This document shows, piece after piece, positions 9,150 to 18,600 of a stretch of 50,854 nucleotides of DNA. This DNA comes from a bacterium (GTDB lineage: Bacteria; Bacteroidota; Bacteroidia; Chitinophagales; Saprospiraceae). The first letter of the stretch is position 1; every line of letters starts with the position of its first letter. A program made the position numbers and the translations under genes. The notes under the pieces are model-generated. The model saw only the letters and a program-made list of their open reading frames with translations, searched no databases and was not told the origin of the DNA. The DNA is taken from NCBI GenBank assembly GCA_024742755.1, contig JANSXW010000034.1, positions 1 to 50,854 of the forward strand, given 5' to 3'.

Positions 9150-9464
9150 ATGCCTGATCGACTACCACCCGTACAACACGACCCCCAATCCGAGCAATTC
9201 TTTATCGATTTGGAAGATCAGCACAATGCAAAGCTGGACTATACCAGACAGGCCGCAGGGGAGCGCACCGTACTGGACCTGAAAGCCACCTTCGTTCCGC
9301 CCGGGAAACGCAATCAGGGGCTGGCCACTAAAATAGTAATGACCGCCTTTCGGGAAGCCGAAGCTGAAGGGTATAAAATCCGCCCCTCCTGTCCATTTAC
9401 CAGGGCACTGCTGCAGCGCAAGCCGGGATTCCAGCACCTACGGGTAGATGATAAAGCCAGCTAG
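9150..9464 (+). CDS. GNAT-like N-acetyltransferase (short YjdJ-type)
   Basis: 104 residues, the size of the compact GCN5-like family (Acetyltransf_CG). The acetyl-CoA-binding pattern VPPGKRNQGLATKIV (about 49-63) corresponds to the Q/RxxGxG/A loop. It is followed by a helix, AFREAEAEGYKIRPSCPF, in which the RPSCPF strand and the later aromatic residue are typical of this family. Substrate unknown; probably cytoplasmic. Its stop overlaps the stop of the convergent symporter gene: both use the palindrome CTAG at 9461-9464. Confidence 0.8.
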   Translation: MPDRLPPVQHDPQSEQFFIDLEDQHNAKLDYTRQAAGERTVLDLKATFVPPGKRNQGLATKIVMTAFREAEAEGYKIRPSCPFTRALLQRKPGFQHLRVDDKAS

Positions 9465-11029
9465 AACACATACTTCAGGCTCATGCTGATGCCAATAATC
9501 AGTACCAGAAAGCCCACCAGAAGTGCAGCCTCCCAGCCCAACAGGCGGTTCCAGTCTATCTTAAAGTCGATGACCACTTCCTTAGCCCGGCCGGGCAGCA
9601 GGCGGCTTGCGCCGTAGCCAACGGTCAGCGTCAGTGCGGCACCGATCGCATTCCACCAAAACCAGAATACTTCCGGTACGTAGAGCCAGAGGTAGATATT
9701 GACCAGAACACCGGTCGCCAGGCCAATATTTGCGCCAAGCGCGTGCGTGCGCCGCGTCATGATAGCCAGCAGGAAAGTCGCAAGAATGGGGCCGTAAAAC
9801 ACCGAACCGATTTTATTGATGGCCTCAATGACGGTGTCCGCAATTTCACCAGCGTATGCTGCCAGTACAATGCATACCAGCCCCCAGGCAAAAGCGGTGT
9901 AGCGGGAATAGCGCATGTAATCCCCATCTTTCAGCGTCTTGCCACGGGCAATGAAGTCCTCCACCGTCACAGCCGACAGGGAGTTGATGGCGGAACTCAG
10001 TGAAGACATGGCAGCAGATAAAATGGCCACAATGAGCAGCCCAATCACCCCGTGCGGCAGGTAGTCCCGGATAAACACCGGGATCATCATGTCCGGCTTA
10101 TCCGCCGGGACTGCGGCCTGAAAAGCGGGGGTCGTAGCAACCAGTGTGCCAATAATCAATCCCATAATGCAGTACGTAAGCGTCACCGGAAAACGGATGA
10201 GCCCGTTGAACAGCAGCGTCTTCCGCACCACGCCCATGTCCCGGGCAGAAAGCGTACGCTGCGCCTGCGACTGATCCGTGCCATAGTAAGATACGTACAG
10301 GAAAAAGCCGCCCAAAAGCATGGGCCAGAAGCCAAACTCCTCCCCTTTCTGAAAGCCCCATCCGGAAAAATCCACAGCGTCCAAACGGTCGCGGTCAAGC
10401 TGAGCGGTAAAGGCTTCCCATCCACCAATTTCTGCCAGGGCAAAGCCCATGCACAGCAGAATGCCCAGAAACAGGATGATCATCTGAATCATATCACCGT
10501 AGACGACTGCTTTCATGCCGCCCTGCAGAGAGTAAATAAGGGTGATCACCCCGATGATGCCAAGCGTGGTGAAAAAGGAGACCCCCAGCACACTTTCCAA
10601 AATAATAGAGACCGCATAGACCATCACACCAGTCGCAAAGGCCCGGCTAATCAGAAAAACAGCACTTAGCAACAAGCGGGTAGATGCACTAAAGCGGCGC
10701 TCCAAATACTCATATATACTAACGATACCCGCATTGTACAGAGGCGGAATAAGCACGGCCATCAGGAACAGCATCGCCACAGGCACACCAAATTCAAAAC
10801 TGAGCCACTCCAGCCCGCCCCCTTCGCGCAAGCCCACAAAAGCCGGCGCCGAGATAAAACTGATGGCCGACAGCTGCGTCGCCATGATCGACAGCCCCAA
10901 TGGCAGCCAACCGAAGCTTTTGCCGCCCAGGAAATAGTCTTTCCCGTCTTTCTGATCTTTGAAAAAATACCCCAGCCCCAGAAAGGCCAGTGCGTAAACC
11001 GCCACGATGATGTAGTCTAAGGTGTTCAT
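9461..11029 (-). CDS. Sodium:solute symporter (SSS/SLC5 family)
   Basis: 522 residues with about 13-14 hydrophobic segments. Family marks include DYFLGGKSFGWLPLGLSIMATQLSAISFISAPAF near the N-terminus, YEYLERRF, and SAAMSSLSSAINSLSAV in the region of the second sodium site. The pattern is closest, by eye, to the SLC5A6/A8-like branch that carries vitamins or monocarboxylates; the substrate cannot be assigned. The ATG at 11029 is preferred to an in-frame start 30 bases upstream because it places the first membrane helix (DYIIVAVYALAF) normally. It is divergent from the MarR gene, which could regulate it. Confidence 0.9.
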   Translation of the reverse strand: MNTLDYIIVAVYALAFLGLGYFFKDQKDGKDYFLGGKSFGWLPLGLSIMATQLSAISFISAPAFVGLREGGGLEWLSFEFGVPVAMLFLMAVLIPPLYNAGIVSIYEYLERRFSASTRLLLSAVFLISRAFATGVMVYAVSIILESVLGVSFFTTLGIIGVITLIYSLQGGMKAVVYGDMIQMIILFLGILLCMGFALAEIGGWEAFTAQLDRDRLDAVDFSGWGFQKGEEFGFWPMLLGGFFLYVSYYGTDQSQAQRTLSARDMGVVRKTLLFNGLIRFPVTLTYCIMGLIIGTLVATTPAFQAAVPADKPDMMIPVFIRDYLPHGVIGLLIVAILSAAMSSLSSAINSLSAVTVEDFIARGKTLKDGDYMRYSRYTAFAWGLVCIVLAAYAGEIADTVIEAINKIGSVFYGPILATFLLAIMTRRTHALGANIGLATGVLVNIYLWLYVPEVFWFWWNAIGAALTLTVGYGASRLLPGRAKEVVIDFKIDWNRLLGWEAALLVGFLVLIIGISMSLKYVF

Positions 11030-11164
11030 AACCTGGTTTTCGTTTTGTTTCCGGCACAAAGGCTCTTCTGGCCGCTATCCCGATTATTCCTCCCAAAATA
11101 AGAAGATTATGCAACCTAAGCCTTAACTTCGTTGTTCAAACTTCAGTACCAAGACCGGGCGAGC

Positions 11165-11617
11165 ATGAAAATAGAAGAAGCAATCAACCAGACTAAGCCG
11201 TTTAGAAATGACCGCCACCGGGCCATGGTCAACCTGATTTACACCCATAACTGGATGGTAGACCAACTGCGGGCCAAGATCAAGCCACACGGCATCACGA
11301 TGCAGCAATACAACGTCCTCCGGGTATTACGGGGTGCAGGTGAGCCCATCAGCACCTCGGTAATCAGAGAGCGGTTGCTGGACAAAATGGCGGATACTTC
11401 CCGTATGGTTCACCGGCTGGCACAGAAAGGGTTGGTCGTGCGCCGGGAGTGCGCTCACGACAAGCGCCTGGTCGATGTCTCACTGAGCGATGAAGGTTAT
11501 GCCCTGCTGGATCAACTTGATATACTCCACACAGAAATGGATCGGATTTGCGAAGCTCTCACAGAAAAAGAAGCTGCTCAGCTTAGCGACTTACTGGATA
11601 AATTGCGGTCGGATTAG
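11165..11617 (+). CDS. MarR-family transcriptional regulator
   Basis: 150 residues with a winged-helix DNA-binding domain: the helix region ITMQQYNVLRVLRG, then ISTSVIRERLLDKMADTSRMVHRLAQKGLV, and the wing RRECAHDKRLVDVSLSDEG, which carries the D-x-R signature of MarR proteins. Such proteins bind DNA as dimers and usually respond to small ligands. The gene is divergent from the SLC5-type symporter with about 135 bases between, so the symporter is a plausible target. A perfect hairpin terminator follows. Confidence 0.92.
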   Translation: MKIEEAINQTKPFRNDRHRAMVNLIYTHNWMVDQLRAKIKPHGITMQQYNVLRVLRGAGEPISTSVIRERLLDKMADTSRMVHRLAQKGLVVRRECAHDKRLVDVSLSDEGYALLDQLDILHTEMDRICEALTEKEAAQLSDLLDKLRSD

Positions 11618-11645
11618 ATCAGGACTTTCCAGGTATGCCGCATAA

Positions 11646-11686
11646 TAGAAAAGCCGTTTGGATACGATCTCCAAACGGCTTTTCTA
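11646..11686. terminator. Bidirectional terminator between convergent genes
   Basis: A perfect 17-bp stem (11646-11662 with 11670-11686) and a 7-base loop, with the core AAAAGCCGTTTGGA and matching T-rich right arm. It lies between the MarR gene and the convergent exported-protein gene. The A and T tracts at the two stem bases let it act in both directions. Confidence 0.85.
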
Positions 11687-11761
11687 ATGACCAAAAGTCC
11701 GGTACAAAGGAACTTTGCAGTGGGGCAAAACCAGTTGTGTATTCTATTTTTCGAGAAACCT

Positions 11762-12388
11762 TTACTGTACGCTCAGCCCGGTCACCTTTTTACGGTCGAA
11801 GTATTCTTTGGCCTGAGGCGAGTACACTTCAATGGTTTCGTATTCCACAGTCACGGTCTTGCCTTTAAGGCTGCCGGGGTTTTGAATTAGCGCATCACTG
11901 CCCTTGAAGTAGTCCATCCAGAGCAGCTTCTGGGTACGGCCATTCGCCTCTTTGATGGTGATGGTGGCAATATCGTCTCCTGAAACCCCTTCGAAGGAGC
12001 CCGAAACCGTTCCCTTTGCCTTAGCCGCCAGTGCGGCATTCATACCCTGAGGCGGTTGCTGCCCTGCCAGTTTCATGATGACGTTGGGGCATTTGAAAGC
12101 CATTTTCATGCCGATTTGCTCCCCCAGCTTAGTCATTGCAGACTGATCGCTGGGATCGAGTTGGCCATATTCCTTTTCGAAGGCGGCCTGATTGGCACCT
12201 ACAGCTTCCATGATGCAAAAGCCGAGTTGCATCTGAAGGTCATCAACAGACATGGCATCTGTGTCTTTTTTGGAAATGCACCCGCAGGCTGTGTCCGCCA
12301 GCTTGTCCAGGAGCGCATCCTGTGCAAGCATAGGCTGAGCCAACAGGAACAGTGCGCCCAATAGTGCAGTAGCGAGAATATTCTTCAT
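11762..12388 (-). CDS. Exported protein of unknown function
   Basis: 208 residues. A signal peptide (MKNILATALLGALFLLAQPMLAQ) is followed by a small cysteine-containing helical domain (about 24-110, with DTACGCISKKD and LGFCIMEAV). A beta-rich C-terminal domain follows (about 125-205, IATITIKEANGRTQKLLWMDYFKGSD, then KTVTVEYETIEVYSPQAKEYFDRKKVTGLSVQ). I do not recognise a named family; similar two-part proteins of unknown role are common in Bacteroidota. Periplasmic location is likely. An exact -7 promoter box lies 16 bases upstream of the ATG. Confidence 0.8.
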   Translation of the reverse strand: MKNILATALLGALFLLAQPMLAQDALLDKLADTACGCISKKDTDAMSVDDLQMQLGFCIMEAVGANQAAFEKEYGQLDPSDQSAMTKLGEQIGMKMAFKCPNVIMKLAGQQPPQGMNAALAAKAKGTVSGSFEGVSGDDIATITIKEANGRTQKLLWMDYFKGSDALIQNPGSLKGKTVTVEYETIEVYSPQAKEYFDRKKVTGLSVQ

Positions 12389-12404
12389 GTTTCTGATTTT
12401 GAGG

Positions 12405-12412
12405 CAAAGGTA
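12405..12412 (-). promoter_or_regulatory. -7 promoter box of the exported-protein gene
   Basis: TACCTTTG on the minus strand matches TAnnTTTG and ends 16 bases before the ATG at 12388. It lies in the short gap after the Rrf2 gene stop (12427), so the exported protein can be expressed independently. No good -33 element is seen. Confidence 0.55.
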
Positions 12413-12426
12413 GGGAAAAATGGTTT

Positions 12427-12870
12427 TTAAGACTGTTCTTTTCGCAGTGCTTCCTCCCTTTCCATTATTGCAGCCATGCTGTTGTCTTCCAGCGTCTTCA
12501 GGGTTTGATCACGGATGGTCAGGAAGACTGCCCGTATACCACAGGTTTTTTCATCCTTGCACTCCTCGCAGCGCTCGTAATAGTTGAGAGAAACGCAAGG
12601 CAGCATCGCAATCGGCCCGTCAAATAAGCGCATCACCCGCGCCAGGCTGATCTCCTCCGGTGCCACTTTGAGAAAGTAGCCGCCCTTCCGCCCACGCTTG
12701 CTGCGCAGGAAACCCGCGTTTTTCAGGTCAAGCAGAATCGCTTCCAGAAATTTATGCGGGATGTTTTCACCTTCCGCTATTTCCGAAGCCAGTATGGGCC
12801 GCTCTTCATTGCGATGCCGCGAAACATACAACAAAGCATTAATAGCGTACTTTGATTTTTTCGATAACAT
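12427..12870 (-). CDS. Rrf2-family transcriptional regulator with four cysteines
   Basis: 147 residues. The winged helix-turn-helix starts at MLSKKSKYAINALLYV, with the Rrf2 signatures IPHKFLEAILLDLKNAGFLRSKRGRKGGYFL (about 38-67). The C-terminal half has Cys92, Cys101, Cys104 and Cys110, in the part where IscR and NsrR bind an Fe-S cluster with three cysteines. Here the spacing is C-x8-C-x2-C-x5-C, so an Fe-S or other redox/metal sensor is possible but not shown. It is divergent from the TolC/adaptor/RND operon, with a perfect palindrome between them, and may control that operon. Confidence 0.9.
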   Translation of the reverse strand: MLSKKSKYAINALLYVSRHRNEERPILASEIAEGENIPHKFLEAILLDLKNAGFLRSKRGRKGGYFLKVAPEEISLARVMRLFDGPIAMLPCVSLNYYERCEECKDEKTCGIRAVFLTIRDQTLKTLEDNSMAAIMEREEALRKEQS

Positions 12871-12922
12871 AGGTAAAAGTCGTTCTTGTCGCCCAAGATA
12901 GTAGAATTTAAAGTGGCCGGCC

Positions 12923-12938
12923 TGTGATAGGTATCACA
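12923..12938. promoter_or_regulatory. Perfect palindromic operator, CRP/FNR-like
   Basis: TGTGATAGGTATCACA is a perfect 7-bp inverted repeat around GG. It also equals TGTGA-N6-TCACA, the half-sites and spacing of the E. coli CRP consensus. It lies between the divergent Rrf2 gene (start 12870) and the efflux operon (start 13085), where an operator would be expected. Confidence 0.55.
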
Positions 12939-13084
12939 ATCCACTCTTTCATTTGTTCACACAGGCCTTTCATTGCCAAATACCGGCTATTCAATGCCGT
13001 AAATCGACGATTCGTCCCGGCAGCGTCGCACGCTTTTGCAAAACCTCCTACCTTGCCCCTCTATTGTTCTGATAACCAACTACC

Positions 13085-14470
13085 ATGAAACTTAAAATCA
13101 TCTTCCTGCTCTTGCTGGGTACGGCCCTCACTGTACAGGCTCAGTCCCCACTTGACACCTACATTTTGCAGGCCCTTCAGCAAAATATTGGAGTGCAGCA
13201 ACAAAACCTCACTTTGGAAGCTGCCAAAACGGACCTTAAACTCGCCCGGCAGCAGTTCCTCCCTACCCTTTCGGTAAATGCCCGTTACTCGGTGGCTTAT
13301 GGCGGACGTGCTTTCACCATTCCGGTAGGCGACCTGGTCAATCCCATTTATTCCAATCTCAATGCCCTGAATGAGGTGGCCGCCTCGGCTACGCCCGACT
13401 ACCCAACTATTCCGGAATACCCCGCTATCAGCAATGTGGAAGAGAATTTCCTGCGTCCTACCGAACAAGAAACCGTGGTACGCCTGCAAATGCCCCTCTA
13501 CAACCAGGCCATTGTGCGCAATCAGCGCATACAGGAAAACCTGGAAGCCGCCAGCCGTTTATCCGTGGAAGCGTACAAGCGCACGCTGGTCAAAGAGGTA
13601 AAAGTGGCCTACTACTCCTATTTGCAAGCCAGGCAGGGCACCCAAATCGTTGCAGAAGCCAGGGATATCCTGCAGGAGAACCTGCGGACGACCCAAAGCC
13701 TGGAAACCCACCACAAGGTCACCCGGGATGCGGTTTATCAGGCTCAGGCCGAACTCAGCAGCATAGAGCAGCAACTAGCAGAAGCCCAAACCTTGGAAAA
13801 AGTAGCCCGTGGTTTCTTCAATACGCTGCTCAACCGCCCTCTTGATGCCACCATCGACAGCCCCTCAGCAGCACCTGCTGCAACAGCCTATACGGATGCC
13901 CTGGAACAGGCTACCGCTCAGGCCCTGAGCCAAAGAGAGGAATTCCGGCAACTGGGCTACTACGAAGCAGCCCGGGACCAGGAAATCCAAATGGCTAAAG
14001 GGGGGCGCCTGCCTTCCATCAACCTACAGGCCGACTATGGCATACAGGGCACCCGGTATGAAGTAGACAATGGCGCACAGTTCTTCCTGGGCTCCGTGGT
14101 GATGAATGTCCCGCTGTTCGACGCAAAAACCAATACGCGCGTCCAGCAAGCCACCATAGCACAACTGCAGGTTGAGCAACAACGAGCAGCAGCCGAGCAG
14201 CAAATTCAGCTGCAGGTGCTTAAGGCCTACTACGAAATGGAAGCTGCCCAGGAGCAGATCAAACAGGCAGAAGCCGCCTTTGCCGCTGCTGATCAGGGAT
14301 TCCGGCTGGTGTGCAAAAAATACGAGCAGGGGCAAGCCAACCTCCTGGAGTTCCAACAGTCCCGCAATCAGATGACCACAGCGGCCATGCAGCAATCCAT
14401 TGCCCGGCTGCAATACCAAATCAGATTGGCCACCCTTGAGCAGGCGACTGCAGCTTACCCCATTCCATAA
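13085..14470 (+). CDS. TolC-family outer membrane efflux protein
   Basis: 461 residues. A signal peptide (MKLKIIFLLLLGTALTVQA) is followed by the duplicated alpha-helical hairpin architecture of TolC proteins: long heptad-like helices rich in Gln, Ala and Glu (for example 50-60, 165-260, 330-450), with short beta segments around 65-80 and 290-320. It should form the trimeric outer-membrane channel of the tripartite pump made with the adaptor and RND genes immediately downstream (23 bases to the adaptor). Substrate unknown. Confidence 0.92.
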   Translation: MKLKIIFLLLLGTALTVQAQSPLDTYILQALQQNIGVQQQNLTLEAAKTDLKLARQQFLPTLSVNARYSVAYGGRAFTIPVGDLVNPIYSNLNALNEVAASATPDYPTIPEYPAISNVEENFLRPTEQETVVRLQMPLYNQAIVRNQRIQENLEAASRLSVEAYKRTLVKEVKVAYYSYLQARQGTQIVAEARDILQENLRTTQSLETHHKVTRDAVYQAQAELSSIEQQLAEAQTLEKVARGFFNTLLNRPLDATIDSPSAAPAATAYTDALEQATAQALSQREEFRQLGYYEAARDQEIQMAKGGRLPSINLQADYGIQGTRYEVDNGAQFFLGSVVMNVPLFDAKTNTRVQQATIAQLQVEQQRAAAEQQIQLQVLKAYYEMEAAQEQIKQAEAAFAAADQGFRLVCKKYEQGQANLLEFQQSRNQMTTAAMQQSIARLQYQIRLATLEQATAAYPIP

Positions 14471-14493
14471 CCCACCTAAATAAGATCAAGATC

Positions 14494-15621
14494 ATGAAAT
14501 CCTATATCATTCCACTCGGCCTGCTTATCCTGAGCGTACTGGCTCTTCAAAGTTGCAGCGATACCCAGGCCTCCCCTGACTCCAGCTCCTCCACCCCGCC
14601 CAGAACCGTACAAGTAGTGCCGGCAGAAGGCATCCAATACCGGGAGGCGGTCAAAGCATCCGGTCAATTGGCACTGGCGGAGGAAGCCCGCCTGAGTTTC
14701 AAAACCGGTGGCGTGATCCGTAAAATTCATGTCCGGGAAGGGCAACAAGTCCGCGCCGGGCAGTTGCTGGCAGAAATTGAAACCGACGAGATCAGCGCAC
14801 GCGCCCAACAGGCAGAACTAGGCAAGGCTCAGGGCGCAATAAGCGTGGAAAATGCCCGCCTGGCTCTTCAACTTGCTGAACGGGACTACCGCAATGCCAA
14901 AGGCTTATACGCAGATAGTGTTGCTACTCTGGAACAACTTGAAAATGCCGAAGTACAACTGGACAACGCCCGCAATCAGCTCAAGCTGGCCGAGCGCGCC
15001 CAAAGCATTCAGGCTCAACAGCAGGAAGTGGCCAACTACAACCTCCGCCATGCAAAAATCCTGGCCCCGGCAGATGGCACCATCCTCAAAAAGCTGGCGG
15101 AGCCCAATGAAGTGGCCGGCCCCGGCACCCCGGTACTGCTCTTTGGCTCTCGTGCAAAGGCCTTTGTCCTCCGCGTAAGTGTGACAGACAAAGACGTGGT
15201 CCACCTGAATCTGGGCGACCCCGCTACAGTCGTTTTCGATGCCTACCCCGGCCGTACTTTCTCAGGCAACATCCGGGAGATCGCGGGCATGGCAGACCCC
15301 TACACCGGCACTTTCGAGGTAGAAGTGGAAGTCAAGCCTGAAGCCGTGGCGCTACGCTCCGGTTTTATCGGCCGGGCAACCATCCAATCGAGCGAAGCCA
15401 TACCGCTCATTTCCATCCCCACAGATGCCCTCAAAGTGGCCGACGGGCAAGCCGGAGTCGTGTTCACCGTAGTAGAAAAACAGGCCCGGCAGCAAAAGGT
15501 GGACATTTACAAATTGCAGGGCGAACAGCTTCTGCTGCGCTCTGGCATCCGTGCCGGCGACCCGGTCATTACTTCCGGCCTGGGCTTTTTGCAGGACGGC
15601 ACGCCGGTCATCATCGAATAA
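14494..15621 (+). CDS. RND efflux periplasmic adaptor (MFP/HlyD family) lipoprotein
   Basis: 375 residues. A lipoprotein signal ends at LALQSC (Cys21). Then come a barrel-sandwich/lipoyl half (HVREGQQVRAGQLLAEIETDE), a coiled-coil hairpin (about 98-180), the second lipoyl half (KILAPADGTILKKLAEPNEVAGPG), and beta-barrel and membrane-proximal domains ending EQLLLRSGIRAGDPVITSGL. It links the RND pump to the TolC channel. It sits between the tolC-like gene and the RND gene, 26 bases before the latter. Confidence 0.93.
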   Translation: MKSYIIPLGLLILSVLALQSCSDTQASPDSSSSTPPRTVQVVPAEGIQYREAVKASGQLALAEEARLSFKTGGVIRKIHVREGQQVRAGQLLAEIETDEISARAQQAELGKAQGAISVENARLALQLAERDYRNAKGLYADSVATLEQLENAEVQLDNARNQLKLAERAQSIQAQQQEVANYNLRHAKILAPADGTILKKLAEPNEVAGPGTPVLLFGSRAKAFVLRVSVTDKDVVHLNLGDPATVVFDAYPGRTFSGNIREIAGMADPYTGTFEVEVEVKPEAVALRSGFIGRATIQSSEAIPLISIPTDALKVADGQAGVVFTVVEKQARQQKVDIYKLQGEQLLLRSGIRAGDPVITSGLGFLQDGTPVIIE

Positions 15622-15647
15622 TTCCCTCACCTACACAATCCACACTG

Positions 15648-18600
15648 ATGAATATCCCGAAGTTTTCCATCAAGAACTATCAGTTTACCCTTACGGCATT
15701 TGTTTTCCTGCTGGCTATGGGGCTGACCTCCTTTTTGGAGATGCCCAGGCGGGAAGACCCCGCTCTCGACATTCCCAATATGCTGGTGGTGGCAGTGTTC
15801 CCGGGAGCCAGCCCCACCGATATGGAACGGCAGGTGGTCGATATACTTGAGGAGGCGATCAATGAGCTGGAGGACCTCAAAGAAATACAAACGACCATAC
15901 GGGACGGGGTGGCAGCTATTGAAGTAGAATTTAACTTTGGAGTGGACCCTGATGAAAAGTTTGATGAGGTACAGCGGCAGGTCAACCAATCGAGGGGAGA
16001 GCTTCCCGAGGGGCTTTACCAACTGGATGTCCGGCAGTTCTCTACCAATACCGTCAACATCATGCAGTTGGCCTTGTATTCCAATACGGCCTCCTACGCC
16101 CAGCTCAGGGCCGATGCCGAGCGGATCAAAGACGAGATGGAACTGGTGAGCGGTGTCAAGAAAGTAGAAATTGAAGCCTGTCCCGAGCAGGAGGTCCGAA
16201 TTGCCCTCCGCCCTACCGTGATGAAAGCCATGGGCGTCAGCCTGGAAGATGTGGAACGCGCCATTCAAAGCAGCAACGCCAGTATCCCCGGCGGTGCGGT
16301 GAAGGTATCTCAAAAGCTGTTCAACGTCAAGACCTCCGGAGCCTTTGATGAACTGGATCAAATCCGAAATACCGTGGTGGGCGTGAACCGGGGCAATATC
16401 GTTTACCTGCGGGATGTGGCCCGGGTGTATATGGACTACGAGGACGAACGCTGGACCGCCCGCTACAACGGTACCCCCTGCCTTTATGTCAATATGCAGC
16501 AAAAATCGGGTATGAATATCTATGATGTGACCGAGCCCGTGAAGGAACGGCTGGCAGCCCTGGAACTAAGCCCGGGGATTGAGCTGGCCTATGTATTTGA
16601 TCAGTCCGAAGGCGTTACGCAGCGGGTTTCCGGTTTCCTGAGCAACCTCCTTCAGGGTGTCGTCCTGGTGGGCATCATCATTTTCCTCGTGCTGGGCATC
16701 CGTTCTTCGGCTTTGGTCATGATTGCCATCCCCTTTTCTATTTTGATTGGGCTTTGGGTGGCAGACCTTGCGGGGTTCGCGCTGCAGCAAATGTCTATCG
16801 CCGGGCTGGTGGTCGCTCTTGGCCTTTTGGTAGACAACTCCATCGCCATTACTGAAAACATCGAACGCCTGCTCAATCAGGGCCTGTCTCCCACTGAAGC
16901 TGCAATCAAAGGCACCCAACAACTCATCGCGCCCATCGGCAGTGCCACGCTGACCACCATCCTGGCATTTGTGCCCATTGTGATGATGCCGGAGACGACC
17001 GGTGCCTTCATCAAAGCCTTGCCAGTAACGGTGATTGCCACGCTGGCCGGTTCCTTCGTGATTGCAGTTACCCTTACGCCCTTCCTGGCCAGCCGGTTCC
17101 TGAAAGCCGGAGCGGGTGCCGCCCACCAAACGACCTGGCTTTTCCGTCAGCTGACCTGGATGGTCCAAAACCCTTACCGCAATATGCTGAATTGGGCCAT
17201 GCGGCATAAATGGGCAGTGATTGGGCTTTCTCTGGCAGCGCTGGTAGCGGCCGGAGCGCTGTTCCCGCTGGTCGGGGTCGCCTTTTTCCCAAAAGCTGAA
17301 AAACCGCAGTTCCGGATCACTGTACAGCTTCCCAATGGCAGCAACCTGGATGCCACAGACCTGGCGGTCCGGGATGTAGAAGCCGTCCTGGATACGATCT
17401 CTGAGGTCGATTACTACGTCTCCAATATCGGGCACGGCAATCCACGAATTTACTACAACGTCGCGCCTGTAAATTTTTCAAACGATTTCGGAGAGGTGTT
17501 TGTCGTCCTGAAAGCCTACGACATTGATGCATTTTACGCCCTCATTGATGAGCTGCGGGCTAACTTTGCCAATCACCCCACGGCCCGTATTGACGTGCGG
17601 GAGTTTGTACAAGGCCCGCCCACTGAAGCCCCGGTTGCGATCAAAATTAACGGCAATAACCTGGAACGCCTGCAGGAATATGCCCTTCAGGTGGAGGCTA
17701 TCGTGCAAAACACCCCCGGCGCCATCAACGTGGACAACCCCATCCGCAGCAACAGCACCGACCTTCACTTCGACATCAACCGCGATAAAGCAATGATGCT
17801 CGGCGTACCCGTATTTGCGGTGGACAATAGTGTCCGGAGTTTTGTAAATGGTGCTGAAGTCGGCACTTTCCGGGATGCAGATGGAGAAGATTACAATATG
17901 GTGATGCGCTACGATTTTGAAGGGCAATTCCGGGTGGAGGACTTTGAGGACATCAGCGTGCAGAGCCTCAGTGGCGCTTTTGTCCCGCTGCGGCAGCTTG
18001 CACGTATCGAATTTGCGGAAGCGCCCAGCCGCATCACCCATCTGGACACCAAACGTACCGCCACCATTCTGGCCGACCTGGACAAAGGATACACCCTGGA
18101 CGAAGTCATCGATGGTATTGACGCTAAGCTTCAGCAACTCGATTGGGAAGAAGGCTACACCTACGTTTACAAAGGCGACCTGGAAAGCCGGGACGAATCC
18201 TTTGGCGGTATGGGGACCGCCTCACTCATGGCTACCCTGCTTATTCTCGGCGTGCTCATCATTCAGTTCCGGTCCTTTAGCCAGCCGCTGATTATCTTCT
18301 CGGCGCTGCCGCTGGCCATCATTGGTTCTATTGTGGCCTTACTGGCTACCGGGATCAATTTCTCCTTCACGGCCTTCATTGGCCTGACGAGCCTGATTGG
18401 CATCGCCATCAACAACAGCATCGTACTCGTTGACTTTGCAAATGAAGTACGCCGGGAAGGCGGCTCTGTTTTGGAAGCGGCGCAGCAGGCCGGGGAAGTC
18501 CGTTTCATCCCTATTGTCATGACCACCCTGACCACAATTCTGGGCTTGCTGCCACTTACGCTTTCCGGCGGCTCCCTTTGGGCGCCTATGGGCTGGACCA

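Noticed and set aside
15627..16502. 291-codon open frame on the minus strand
   Set aside because: Antisense to the first RND permease; no domain.
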